Shown: in pieces, positions 36,903 through 48,590 of the stretch
Layout: the number at the start of each line of letters is the position of its first letter
Position numbering within the stretch: position 1 is the stretch's first letter
DNA from: Muricea muricata
Lineage: Eukaryota; Cnidaria; Anthozoa; Malacalcyonacea; Plexauridae
Assembly: GCA_963855995.1 (NCBI GenBank)
Contig: OY979718.1
Location: 37,215,059 to 37,279,058 of the forward strand
Length of the DNA: 64,000 nucleotides
Direction: 5' to 3'
Notes under the pieces: generated by a model
Databases searched by the model: none
What the model was told of the DNA's origin: nothing
The model's input: the letters and a program-made list of their open reading frames with translations, nothing else
Program-made: the position numbers and the translations under genes

Positions 36903-37570
36903 ATGTCCAAGCACCAAAATGCAGTGACAAACCATCACGTTCGCCATGTTACCATCGAATCTGTGGAGAGGAAACTAAGAACAATCAAAGAGTTCAAAGC
37001 ACTTGGACCAGATGATATCCCAAATTGGTTGCAGAAAAACTTCAGCTATCTTCTTGCTGAACCAATATCTTATCTAATTAACTCCTTCTTCCAAAAACAA
37101 TGTTTACCTACGATATGGAAAATGCCAACGTCATTCCCATATTATTATTATTATTATTTTATTATTTAATAATCTTTATACAGGATGAAAAACTTCAGTA
37201 TTTACAAATATAAACGAGTTAGAAATGCAAAACTGCTATCCTTGTTTGTCCTGTATTTTGACCAAGATAATAAAACATGCGCATTATGAGTAAATTAAAT
37301 TATTAACTAAGAAATCTTACTAAAAGTTAAGATTGAAAATGGTCAAAAATAAGTGACCTAAACGTTTTAAAATCTTTACCAAGAAACCAACACATTAAAG
37401 AATTTAATAAGGACCTTCGGCCGATTTCTCTGATCCTCCGCCGACTTTGTCCAAGATCGCTGAAGAATATGTTGTGCAAGAACATGTAAAACCTGCCGTT
37501 TTGAAACATTTTAGATCCGACCAATATGGCTGTGTTCCCTTTTCATCTACCACACATGCCCTAATATACC
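36903..37570 (+). pseudogene. LINE reverse transcriptase fragment
   Basis: The first part reads KALGPDDIPNWLQKNF and later PTIWKMP, the N-terminal motifs of non-LTR reverse transcriptases. After an insertion (37138-37410) it resumes with DLRPISL and, after a frameshift, QYGCVPFSSTTHAL, the next conserved boxes. The catalytic YADD box and the endonuclease are absent. It is a truncated relic of a RTE/CR1/Jockey-type element; the clade cannot be fixed. Confidence 0.8.
37138..37410 (-). mobile_element. Short retroposon inserted in the LINE relic
   Basis: Begins on the + strand with (ATT)n and reads in the minus direction as a sequence ending ATAAAGATTATTAAATAATA then (AAT)n. This is a typical microsatellite-tailed 3' end of a 5'-truncated retroposon. 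It separates two adjacent RT motifs. Confidence 0.55.
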
Positions 37571-37765
37571 CATCATCCACCGGATAGCGATTTTATTAAC
37601 TGCCGCAGAAAGGCATATGCCATAAAAAGCAAGGATATTGACCTTGCAAGAGATAAAAAGTGACTTCAACTCCAAAATGCTAAAGTTTAATACGGGTTTT
37701 ACTCGTTATGAAAAAAGTTTAAGAAGTTGAAAGTTTGAAAGGAATTTGAGAAAATATCTATCAGC

Positions 37766-39100
37766 ATAGGTAACAACAAGAGAATGTTTTATTAGTTAGA
37801 AAATTAACGAACTTGGTGTCATACATAGTTGAAGGATTTACGTGGAGGATTTACGTGGAGGATTTGCGTGATTTACGTAGAACGGTGGAAAAGAGGAATT
37901 CTGAATTTCTAAAATGGATAAGAGTGGGAGGTGTTAGGCGTTTGAAGGAGAACTGTTCGTAAATTATCATGATCAACGTCTATATATCAACATTTTGAAA
38001 AAGTTTGCTTTGCCATATACCTTCAAAACTAGCAATGATGGATTCCTGATAAGCAATAATAATTCTAAAAGTACCTCCACTGATGTCGTGGAATAAACGT
38101 TTGGAACTGGATTGAGGGAAAAAAGTGCTTGAGAGCACAACAGAAGTTTGTCCTTTTCACAGGCAGACGAAATCAGCATGATAAAGCTTGGAAAATGCAC
38201 GCATGGGTTAGATTACTGATGTTCAATGATGGTATATGTGGCTGCCGAGGCTAAGGAGTCAACAAAAAAGTGGTAAAGTCAACGAGTTCTGCTGGTAACA
38301 GCGGAAATAGGGATCAGAGGTCTATTTTGCACATTTAGGCACATATGAAGACATGTTGGTTGCTAATAATACGGATCTAAATGATCGTTCTACCACTTCT
38401 TTGGCAGGTACCTAAAACCTTTCATTAGAAGTTCCTTTTCCCAACACTAGGGCATTATCATGTTGATCTCGACTTGTCTGTCGTGTCTGTCTCGACTTGT
38501 TGTGCTTTCATGCACTTTTCGCTTAATCCAATTTCTTCCATGACAGTAGTTAAGGTATATTTTTAAAATCATTATTGCTTACCAGGAATCCATCATTACT
38601 AGTTTTGAAGATATATGGCAAACCAAACTTTCTCAAAATGTTGATAGACGTTGATCAGGATAATTTACGAACAGTTCCCCTTCAAACGCCTAATACCTCC
38701 CACTCTTATCCATTTTAGAAATCCAGAATCCCTCTTTTCCACCGTTCCACATAATCTTTGAAAAATCCTTCAACTATGACACCAAGCTCGTTTATTTTCT
38801 AACTAAAACATGCTCTTGTTGTTACCTATGCTGTTTTTGGTTAAAGAATGTCGTTTCCACTTCCAATTAAGTTAAAAACGACGTCCTATCGTGTTATCAT
38901 ATTTTTAAAACTAATAGCGTGGTCCACCTCAAATATGGAACAGCGCCATATTTACGTGACTAACATCAAATATCAACATCGCCAGGATCTTCTCGCAACT
39001 TTAATTTGTTTTGATGTTCATAAGTTTTAATGAATACAATGCTCATTTTGAAAACGTACGGCATAAATATGTTATAAAACTAATACCATGGTTCACACTG
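37766..39100. mobile_element. Long-TIR Tc1/mariner-like element, left end truncated
   Basis: Same family as 24445-26016. The right arm is complete to GGTTCACACTG plus TA (39101-39102). The left arm starts inside, at AGCATAGGTAACAACAAGAG. It contains tandem GTGGAGGATTTACGTGGAGG near 37840-37870 not seen in the other copies. Confidence 0.85.
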
Positions 39101-39102
39101 TA

Positions 39103-42100
39103 GGTATGAGGTTTTATTTCAGTGACTTAATAGTCGGCTAGGCTGTTGTTGTTGTTGCTGTTGCCAGATATTTCCACTTATTATATATTGTTTTTCTATT
39201 TAAATAGAACCATAAGTAAGCCTTATCTGACTACAAGTTTCAAGTGCAAACTGATTCCATAATTTGTGCATTTGTAATTTGACCATCTTCTGCTCTGGAA
39301 TTTGAAGTAGATCGACTATCGAAGACATGTACGAGATTTCAAGCTAAATTCTGTTTTCCATTTCTCTTTGCTTTCAATAACAATGTGGGCTGCATGGTCA
39401 GAAGAGAGAGAGAGTGGATATGCTATATTACTACACCATTTTGGTAACGTAGCAAACACATTGTTGGCGAGATTAATAGTTTAGCGAGATTAATAATTTC
39501 CATTTAGTCGTGAATATATCAAAGTGACCGATGCGATAGAGTACGGACGTGACTGAGACAACATGTTAACGCTACAGTGTAGTAGAATGTTATTTAACTC
39601 AATGGACGATCGCTCTGAAGACAGTATCAATGCCTCGGCTACTTTTATCATCACAAACGTTGAAGCAAAAGTGTATTAACTGTATAAGAACATGTCGTTT
39701 TAAAGCTGTCTTCTTCTTCGCTTTGATTAACTCTAAAGTTAATAGGTGGATTAATTTTGTGTCCTTCAAAACGAAGACTTGCCGAAATGATTCCACTTAG
39801 TGTTTTAGTCATATTCACATGCAACTCCTAATGGGCGGCACTTGCCTATGTATAATATAATTCTACATCACGAGTAGACGTCGGTGTCAGCTTTCTATAG
39901 TTTAAAGTTACGCGTAGTTGCATCATATTCAAGACAGTTAATAATTTTAATTAGTTAAAACAACTGTAATTGAAAAACTCACCGAACAAATACAATACCT
40001 TGAAGTAGTTGAGTACAATTGTACGATGTATAATCCAAAGGAGCCGTGAAATTAAGAGTTCTATATATAGGGACATATTTGTATATGGGAGGGTATCTGT
40101 CATGCTAAACCTTGGGACTTTACTAAGCAGATAAAGCATTGAAGTATAACAAAATTGAAGAGAGATATCGAAAGCCCTATAGGTTTTGGCTGGGTATATA
40201 TAATTTTGATACGTAAAAACTTCGTTTGTTTCGTATGTTTTTCAGGCAAAAAAATTACCTCATGAGTTTCGAATAACTGTTTATTTATTAGCATCTGATG
40301 CTGATTGTAACAAGGTCATCCTATGTAGGGTTTTGGCCTATGCTTTAGCCTATCAGTTTAGGAATTGAAAAATGATATTTGTAGCATGGGTGACTATAAA
40401 GTTTTCTTTTTCAAACAACACTTATATTCTACATTGAAATTGAAAAGACTTATTTAGATTTAGATGGGTAAATATATTCATATCCAGAAGGTAGAAAGAT
40501 AAATGAAAAATTCCTGAAAACAGTATTTTACGAACCTTCTCTCATCAAACCACGTCATATCCTTGATCAGTTCCAATGGAAAATATGTACGAACATATGT
40601 CAGCATTTAGTAGTGTTGATGCTACAATTTCAAATCATATTGTCAGGCCTTGGGAGTTTTGTCATAGACTTTTCAGCGAGTTGTAAATGACGTGGTAAAA
40701 TTGACATTTTAATTGAGATTATTTTTTTAAGCAAGTAATTCAAAATTAGCAAACATTCTATACAAACGTTTACGCTAATTACCGCTGCAGTGAGCGAGCC
40801 TGCAGTGAGCGAGCAAGGCAGCAATCCTAATTATACAAGTGTACTCGCTTGGTAAGTTGATTACTCTAACCACAACAATTATGTTTGTTATTTATGACGT
40901 GATATGTGCTTTGCTACACGGCTTTAATAACCGCTGCCCTGATCGCCGACCACAATGCTATGAGCGATTTACAATAAACAAATTAATTATGCGAACACGT
41001 TTGCTTTCTTTTAATCACCGAATTTAAATTCGAGTGATTCACTGATTCGACCTCGACTACATAAATATCGTAGTAAGTGTAGTTCTATACAATATACAAA
41101 TTATGCCAATAAAAACGCAGCTGCCAGTCACCAGTGTGTTTAAAAATCACTTCTTCTCAAGAATATGCATGAATCAAGCTCCAAGGGAATACAAATTGTA
41201 GTAAAATAGGAGAAACAAAAAAATACCGCATACACCGACTGCAACTTATTCCGTCAAAATTGGGATAGTTGGTCACTTTGCTCACTTTAGTCATTTGTAC
41301 AAGGCGCATTGCATTTTGAATGACAAAAGGTTGTTTTAAATACATTTGAATTTTGGTTAAATGATGACAAAGTATATCGACGATATAGCCTCTTGCAGGC
41401 ATCTCGTAGTTCGCCTATTCCTGGGGATATTTACTTAGACTATCAGTTATTCCGGAGTGTGGTTATTTGCATACCTCGATTTGTAACTACGTTTGATGTG
41501 TTTGATATTAATGTCTGGTCAAATCAATAGATATTTCATTCCAGTTAGGCAAACATATCCTTCAATGCTGTGATAAAAAGTTATTAAAAATATTGAAAAC
41601 TTGCTGCAGTCACATTTGCAATTTTTATATAGTTTACAAAGAATTAATTAAGTTTAAAGTATATGTACTCATTACTTATTTGAATTTGTCATTCTACTCT
41701 GTAGATAAAGTTTCATATACCAACTGGCATTTAATAGTTTTTGCTGGTTTAATTATTTATGTAGCATAGTTAATAAATAATAGTAGAGTCATACTAGTAT
41801 ACTATTGCAAGTGCTGTAATTTGATTGGTTACTCTACTCGCTATCTATTCCTCGATAGATAGGGAGTAGCGAAACAATCATCATCCTATCGAGATTTCTT
41901 TTAAAAAATTGCTTGAAAATCAAATTTTTTGTTGAATATTCCATGTTTGACCTCTGATTTTTGTAAAACAATTAGATTCTAATTGTTCTAATTGTTCCAA
42001 TCTAATTGTTAAATAGTAAACAAGGTTTGTGCATGACTACGAGATATGTTAAAACAGAATAGAGATAGATGTTTTATTGACTAGGGTTGCAGCCGTATAA

Positions 42101-42290
42101 GGCTGAAATAAATTTAGTCTTACATATAATAAGATATCAAGCTAAAACTATTTAAAATGTAGTTCTAATACTGAAGGATAATTAGATAGATATGTAGGCA
42201 CAAAATCTAGTATGTAAAAGGTTTAAAAAAACTACTAGCCATAAATATGACTTGGAATAAAACTATTTATAATATATGGACAAGGGTGTT
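39103..42290. other. No gene seen
   Basis: No recognisable coding or RNA gene. There is a small (AG)n at 39403-39414, a direct repeat GCAGTGAGCGAGC at 40791-40815, and a short hairpin at 41822-41880 (ACTCTACTCGCTATCTAT mirrored by ATAGATAGGGAGTAGCG). Confidence 0.4.
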
Positions 42291-42818
42291 TTTTGTGGAG
42301 AACTAAAACACTCGTAGAATCGATACGTCATTACATCCGGGACCCGAGTGGCGTATTTTCCGTATATAACGCTCGAGAGTGGCATATAGATAAATTCCCG
42401 TCCTTTTTTATTGTTGTCGTTTTAAAAATGGCCGCCAATTCAAGGTTTGTAGAGTTGAACAAAAGGACGAAACAAGTCGATGCCAGTAAACATTTTAAAC
42501 TTTTAATGTATTTATAATGTATGTAGTCTTTCTTACATGTTGTGAGGTATGTTGTGTTTTGTATCTGGTTTTACGGTCTACCGTTTTGGTCAGAAAACTG
42601 TTTTTCACTATTAAAACGTTAATTTTTATCGTCATTGAGTATCATTGTGTTACTTTAAAAGTCCATATAATAAATAGAACATTACATGGCAGCTGCGTTG
42701 GTAGCATCGTAGCTGCGTTGGTACATGGTAGCATCGTAGCTCATTCGCTGCGCTCACTCGTGAGACGCTGTTCTTGCCACTCGAATATAAAATCCATATC
42801 TTCATTAGGATTAGTTCA
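42291..42818. other. Unassigned stretch with promoter-like start
   Basis: A 74-codon open frame (42293-42517) contains a well-placed AAAATGGCCGCC at about 42425, but what follows is short and has no family. Near 42690-42760 CAGCTGCGTTGGTA and GTAGCATCGTAGCT are repeated. Confidence 0.25.
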
Positions 42819-43406
42819 TTAGGATTGGTTGGTGCGAAAATGAGCTAACAGGATTCGACGGTTGTTGGATTGTGGGTTGTTTGATTGGCATTGGTTGGTG
42901 CAAAAATGAATCAACAGGATTGGACGGTTGTTGGGTCGCAGGATCGTTAATAGGCATTGGTTGGTGCGGAAATCAACCAGCAGGATTGGACAGTTGTTGG
43001 GCTGTGGGTTGGTTAATTGGCATTGGCTAATCGGAATCGGTACGCTGATGGATTGACTTAAAGTTGGTGCTGACATACATGGTTGTTCCTTTAAATAGCT
43101 AGCTTTCCCATTGTTGTTGAACTGAAATATCGGTTCCGAAAATGGTGCAGACTGAGCGAACGCCTGTGGATAAGATTGTCTATCTTCTGTATGTCCTAGC
43201 CTTGGAAAAGTTTTAACGTGGTCGGTAGAAGGATGTTTTCGTGTTCCTCCTCGCTTTCGGGGCGCTTGGTTTGGCTTCCGTCCTCGACCTCTAGGCATAC
43301 CATAAGTGACCGCGCTGCTATAACTAACTCCTCCTGTTTTGCGATGCTTCGTTACGGGCCATTTTAAGTATGTCTCCAGCCGTTGGAGCTTTAGGCTTAC
43401 AGCAAC
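42819..43406 (-). pseudogene. C-terminal part of SWIM/MULE-like protein with AT-hook-like tail
   Basis: The minus strand continues from the SWIM finger (interrupted by the element at 43407-43609) into VAVSLKLQRLETYLKWPVTK. It then reaches a basic GMPRGRGRKPNQAPRKRGG motif that resembles an AT hook, as often found at the C-terminus of SWIM-bearing transposase-like proteins. The last 65 codons are encoded by three 66-bp tandem repeats (about 42834-43030) rich in Asn, Pro and Gln. Frame remains open to 42819. Confidence 0.5.
42834..43031. repeat. 66-bp minisatellite, three copies
   Basis: Three units each begin TTGGTTGGTGC and end GGCA. The length is a multiple of three, so the minus-strand frame stays open across all copies. 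Confidence 0.9.
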
Positions 43407-43609
43407 CAGTGGCGGATCCAAGGTAAGTCAAAATAAATTATAGCAGCTCAATTTTAAATTCAAAATAACTTTATAACAATGTCATAGGTTATGAATTTCA
43501 AAAGAATAAAATCTAACCAATGAAGTTGCTTTGAAGGTATTTTAAAATGTAAAAATATCCTAGAATGAGCTGTGGTAATTTATTTTGACTTACGCTAGAT
43601 CCTCCACTG
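43407..43609. mobile_element. 203-bp hAT5-like MITE with 5-bp target duplication
   Basis: The TIRs start CAGTGGCGGATC and continue through GTAAGTCAAAATAAATTA for about 50 bp. The flanks are GCAAC at 43402-43406 and 43610-43614. A 5-bp duplication with such ends is reported for hAT5-type elements. It sits just after the SWIM finger codons. A right-truncated copy in opposite orientation is at 52488-52657. Confidence 0.88.
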
Positions 43610-44160
43610 GCAACTGCATGTGCGCACAGTGATAGAGAGCTGTAGCCTGGACAATCCTGACATTCGCACTTGCCATTTGCCATGAAAACCACAACATGTG
43701 GAGCTCAGTCATTCTGGGTTGAAGCTCAGTCATTCTGCCCCAACGCCATGGCGAAACGCTAATGTGTTGGAACGCCTCTCGAAGTTGGTACTGCCCTTTA
43801 CCTTCTGCGGCAAGTTCAATTTCTTGTTCTTGCGTGTCGATAAGTTCTTTCAGTGTTTGTGCAAAAACATATTCGTCAACTTTACCCCCAGTCTTCCGCT
43901 TTACAAAATCCTGGATCACACCGTTTGTCCTTTCGGATCTGTTTGTGGTAAATCTTTCTGGAGGACATCCTAATCCGGCCCTTTCGCGTGCTGGACGAAT
44001 AACACTCTCTACAAATTCCTTTGCTTTGTTTTTAAGAAACTATTCGTAAAATTCAGCTCCTTTTTCTTGGGCACCAGACCATTTCTGCTTGAGCAGTTTC
44101 ATTTGTTGTTCAAAATCACTAAGATTACTTGCATCAGAAAGCACGAACTGAAAAATATTA
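43590..44160 (-). pseudogene. MULE-type transposase-like fragment with SWIM zinc finger
   Basis: The minus strand reads FVLSDASNLSDFEQQM from 44148 and continues in one frame through ERFTTNRSERTNG (about 43965-43930) to 43720. The ERTNG-type motif and what follows resemble the C-terminal half of MULE-type transposases. An in-frame TAG lies at 44040-44042. A 21-bp tandem duplication at about 43701-43741 accompanies a frame change. In the new frame, CECQDC..CAH (43618-43665) forms a SWIM zinc finger (CxC..CxH). The DDE core is not present. It lies directly downstream of the kinase-like part. Confidence 0.55.
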
Positions 44161-44170
44161 ATTTCTGGAT

Positions 44171-44954
44171 TCAATAGGCATGAGCAGTCCACAAGCCCAT
44201 GTCAGCCCGCTTTAACTCCTCAAGAGTAGCATTTGCAACCTTCCCACAATGAAAATCCGGAGCAATAAAAACTGGTGTGCCTCGATCAACACGCTGGGTG
44301 TGCGATGCGACGAGTGTTTGAGTTTGAATGTTAGCATCCTTGCTTTCACCGAAATCCACTAATTTTGCTTGTACGGGCTCATCGCTAAATATTTCTTTAA
44401 CCCGATCAGCGTCGTCTGCAACTCCTGCGTAGTGCTGGTTTGTAACTAAAATATACTCAGGTTTGAGATCACGGTGGGCGATACCGTTACTGTGCAGGAA
44501 AGACAGACAGGCTGATATCATTAGAAATTTGAAGCGGTAATTTCTCGAAGGACATGAAATCACACTCTTCGTCGAATTGCCAAAGATTTCCAAGCGAGCT
44601 GCATTTTTTATCCATTCCAAATGGACGAAAATCAAAGCAAAGGTACTCAAGCATTATGGCGTAAGGATCATTACAAAAAGCAATAAACTCGACGATTTAT
44701 CGTGGTTTTTCACCTTAACTATGCGTGTCTTCTTCAAAAAGATTTTCTTGCTTTGTCGTTCTCCTGATCTAAGACGCTTTACAACAATATCTCGGCCATT
44801 GTATTTCCCATGGTATACAATACCCAAAGAACCGCCACCGACTTTTTGTTTATCCGAGACATCTTTCCATAAAAAATGCGGAATATCTAAATCTTGTGCC
44901 TGCTTTGATGCTTTCGTATCGCATGGACAGAATGGGAAATTTAAACTCTGCCAT
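44171..44954 (-). pseudogene. Protein-kinase-like pseudogene
   Basis: From a start at 44954 the minus strand shows, in order, a glycine-rich loop (GGGSLGIVYHG, about 44840), the ATP-binding lysine in DIVVKRL (about 44780), HRDLKPEYILV (about 44470), DFGESKD (about 44350) and GTPVFIAPD (about 44275). At least three frame changes (about 44930, 44690 and 44500) separate these parts. The Asn that normally follows HRDLKPE is Tyr, so activity would be doubtful even without frameshifts. The domain stops after the subdomain VIII/IX region and runs into the transposase-like part. TATATA lies about 20 bp upstream of the start. Confidence 0.75.
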
Positions 44955-45043
44955 ATTCACACAGCTGTGATATATAGAGGAAGCTTCGTTCGAAGAAACT
45001 TTATACTACCAACGAACGTAAACAACAAGCTTTCCCGAATTCT

Positions 45044-45601
45044 TAATTTTCATGAATTACAGCAATGCAGTTGCAATGGCAACACTTGCGTATGAAATTT
45101 ACTCAGAAACGATGTATTTTGCTGCGCAAGTCTGAAAGAAGCACGGTGACTCCCAACTTTTTTCTTCGCATCATGTTACAAACACCATAGACTAACATTG
45201 TGCAAAATTTAAAAAAATTCTACAACGCCAATTTTTTTTAAACTACGAAAATACTGTTTTCTTGAAAAACATTTTTTCCACATTATAGAATTTTTTTATT
45301 GTTTGTATAATGCAAGACTTTTGTGCTACCATACTGCATACAAAATATAAAGATTAGGTCACCGTGCAAAATAAGGAGATATATCACATTCACTTTTAAA
45401 AATTGAATTTTCTAATAATGTCAGCAATTAGTAAATCCGCATTCAGTTTGCATTTTTTTACGCGCGAACTGGCGTCAGCATCTTACATGACTTGCAATAT
45501 ATCTACTTGTTGTAAACGTGATATATAAGAAGATTTGCGTGAATGACATTAAATTTGGCGCATGCTGTCTTTATTTGTGAGCATTACTATATCGAGCCAC
45601 C
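45044..45601. mobile_element. Left-truncated copy of the 656-bp TTAA element
   Basis: Matches 19060-19599 to the right terminus ATATCGAGCCACC, followed by TCAA in place of TTAA. It carries about 60 extra bp near 45125-45180. It begins about 90 bp upstream of the kinase start. Confidence 0.8.
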
Positions 45602-46659
45602 TCAATCCATTTTATCATAAAACACACAAAATTCGTCAAGTAGAAGCTTGTATATGTTTTCAAATGATACAAAATTGATGAAACTCATAAATAATCGTTT
45701 CTTACAAGGTGAACGAACGTAGTTTCGATCATTTGAAACCATCGTATCAGTAACAATTATAACGGAAAATATCGCGTATTAAACTACAAACATCAAGGCA
45801 AACACAGACCGAGCGCGATTTGGTAACGTGACGCGAATTTCGAATTTTCAACGTCGTATAAATTCGTCGTTTTATAATTTTCCACTTTTCTCAATCGTTT
45901 GGAAACATATTAGCAACTTGAACCATTTGGCATGCAAGCCTTGCGAAATTTTTTTCCATTGGCGCTTTTGGTTTGAAAAAAAAAATTGCGTCGCGTTTTG
46001 TAATCGCATTCGGTCTCGATCTGTGGGTCTCCACGTTACAGACGTGGACAAACCCGTGAAAATGTTTGCGCGCAATAATTAGTGCTTGCATGCAAATTTC
46101 TCTTTACCTAGCTAGTCTATATTGGTGAACCGATTGGGGTTTTTTTGCCATACCGCTACCGCCCATTTATTAATAATTGCATTAGGTATGGGTTCAAATC
46201 AACGAATATGCAAGCATGCACGGCGAATGTAGAGTCTAGATGTTGTTCTGAACTCTGAATTAGTGTTTATACTATGTACTAAAGTCCACTATTTTAGTGC
46301 TTTCTTTATATTAATATATAAGATTAACACTAATTCGATGCTTCGTATAACGGGGAAACGCCCGCTACACAGGCTGCCATAACCTTTGTTAACTATATTA
46401 CTATTATTAACGGCCATGTAATAGCTTTCAATATTCATAGATGGTACAATGGTATTGTGCGATGATTTTTTATGTATTAATATAGACTTTTTATGTAACA
46501 ATATAGATTTCATTGGTCTAGAACCGTGATCTATTGGGAGATGCCATTTTAATAAGCAGCTATTTCAAAATTATCAGGGGCTGGTTGCTCGAAGCCCGTT
46601 TAGCGTAAACGGTGGATAAGTCAAAATTAAATAACACTCTTATATCACTCGTTAAACAA
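45602..46659. other. No gene seen
   Basis: No recognised family. An 84-codon frame at 45828-46082 is unassigned. Confidence 0.35.
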
Positions 46660-47540
46660 TTATTAATGAACCAATCGTCAGGATCCGGAAATATTCGGAG
46701 ACAATTAAGAAACCACTATGACACACACACAATGTTGTGGGAAAAGAGTTGATGGGGAGAAATGCTCCGATTCTTATATATATATAAACTGTGGTCAAAT
46801 TGCCCCCCCCCCCCACAAACTCACAATTACAGCATTATAATTATGATATAATTATGTCCTCAGGGAGTAATAGATCCCCCATGTTGGACCTTACCCAAGG
46901 GGTAGTAGCTCCTCGTGATGGACACTCTAAATGTCCAAGGGGTAGTAAATCCCCGTGATGGTCATTGTTTACTTAAATGTCCACGGGGTAGTAGATCCCC
47001 GTGATGGTCATTGTTTACTTTAATGTCCAAGGGGTAGTAGATCCCCATGATGGTCATTGTTTACTTTACAATACATTGGTTTGTGTGAGTCTATGGGGTT
47101 AAGGGTGACCTTTGGGAGCACTACATCCCCAACAACCAAAAAGATTTTTCTTTTTCTTTTTTCTGAAATATATTTTTTTACTACTATTATTATTGACAAC
47201 AACAACTATCCTATAATATTTCATTTAACGCTGCATGAATTGTATTCTTGCAAGTGATGCTGACAGAGTGTATCACAGAGTATTTACATAATTATATCTG
47301 ATTATTTAATTTTAACGAGTTACGCTAAAGTGGTGCAAAATCGCTGAAGGGTGGGATGGGTGGAAATTTCAAAATCTCTTGCTGCAGAGGTCAGATGCCT
47401 TTGGTTGCATGTGGCAGAATGAAGCTTACTGATCCAAACAGGAAGCTATGTAGACTAAATGGTGCAACCTGATTGGTCCAATTTTCCCAGATACATACAG
47501 AGGGATTTAGACAATGGTTTTTTGTTACGACAGTTTGTGC
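46660..47540 (+). repeat. SINE-like element body with 48-bp minisatellite
   Basis: Matches the reverse complement of 35770-36560. It contains a run of Cs at 46803-46813 and three to four copies of a unit TGTCCAAGGGGTAGTAGATC..GTGATGGTCATTGTTTACTT (46890-47075). The other copy has fewer such blocks. Confidence 0.75.
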
Positions 47541-47835
47541 TAAAGGCACGTGTATGATCATGCGTTTCCCGGACTGACCTTTAAACTCCATTAGACTTTG
47601 CACAACTTTACTTCTGGCCCTTCGCTTGTTTCATTAACTTAAGATTATAGTGCTGTTACACATATAAACTTGCTACTTAAATATTTTGCAGTAAATATGT
47701 AGTTGTAAGTAAGCTTAATCATTCTATTAAGGTTCAAAGCTTTTAGTTTGGTTGTTGAATGAATCTATAAACTTGGTTTCTAATTTGAGCTTAACCACCG
47801 TTTAAGCTAAACCGGCTTCGAACAACCGGCCCCAG

Positions 47836-47945
47836 GTAAGAAGATCGGTGACCCACTCGCCCCGGCGGCCACTTTGTCTTCTTACCGGCACATTATAACA
47901 CGTACGCCATATCGTGTATTTATAACTGAACAGACAACGGGAAAA
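47836..47945 (+). repeat. Half of the foldback hairpin
   Basis: Carries GGTAAGAAGATCGGTGACCC and TATAACTGAACAGACAACGG, as in 26501-26637, but the left outer arm is missing. Confidence 0.7.
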
Positions 47946-47958
47946 TGTTATCTATTTG

Positions 47959-48153
47959 TTTTCCATGTCAGCGTTTTCCATGTCAGCGTTTTCCCTGTCA
48001 GCGTTTTCCATGTTAGCGTTTTCCATGCACATGTTAGCGTTTTCCATGTCAGCGTTTTCCATGTCAGCGTTTTTGTCTTTTGATATCAGCATTTTCCATG
48101 TCAGTGTCAGCGTTTCAGTGTCTCAATGCCAGTGTGTCAGTGTTTTCCAGACA
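47959..48153 (+). repeat. 15-bp minisatellite (copy 3)
   Basis: About eight units of TTTTCCATGTCAGCG and variants followed by GTGTCAGTGTTTTCCAGAC, in the same order as copies 1 and 2. Confidence 0.9.
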
Positions 48154-48447
48154 CCCAAATGCGGGACCGTTTCACAGGAATGAGTCATTTTGAATTATTA
48201 TATACTGAATGTCAAAGTTCATTTATTCCTGTTTCTTATTGGTTAAGAACGTATCACGTGATAGTGGAGAAATTCTACTGTCTCCCTGGCAACGTAGCTA
48301 AGCGGTGGACATTACTTTTATTCACCGGTAAATAACAAATCCACAGAGCCTCACGGAGCCATGTCAGGTAAAAGGTAATCCTTTTTACACATGTCTGATT
48401 GATTTGTGGTACTTTTCTTCTCTTTTGACACTCAGTATATAATGAAA

Positions 48448-48590
48448 TACTTATTGACTGAGACCTCGGGAAAGCAGTATGTTTTGTGGACCCTCGACTG
48501 TCGATGTTTCCCTCGGCTTCGCCTCGGGAAACATCGACAGTCTCTGGTCCACAAAACATACTGTTTCTCTCGGTCTCAGTCAATAAGTGT
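48448..48590. repeat. Foldback hairpin with CTTCG loop
   Basis: Arms of about 66 bp from ACTTATTGACTGAGACC to its inverse around GGCTTCGCC. Confidence 0.9.

Noticed and set aside
42293-42517. A DUF3504-like 5' exon similar to 53969-54130
   Set aside because: Only a good ATG context and a short RF-V-L resemblance. The conserved NTKKAT-type stretch is absent.
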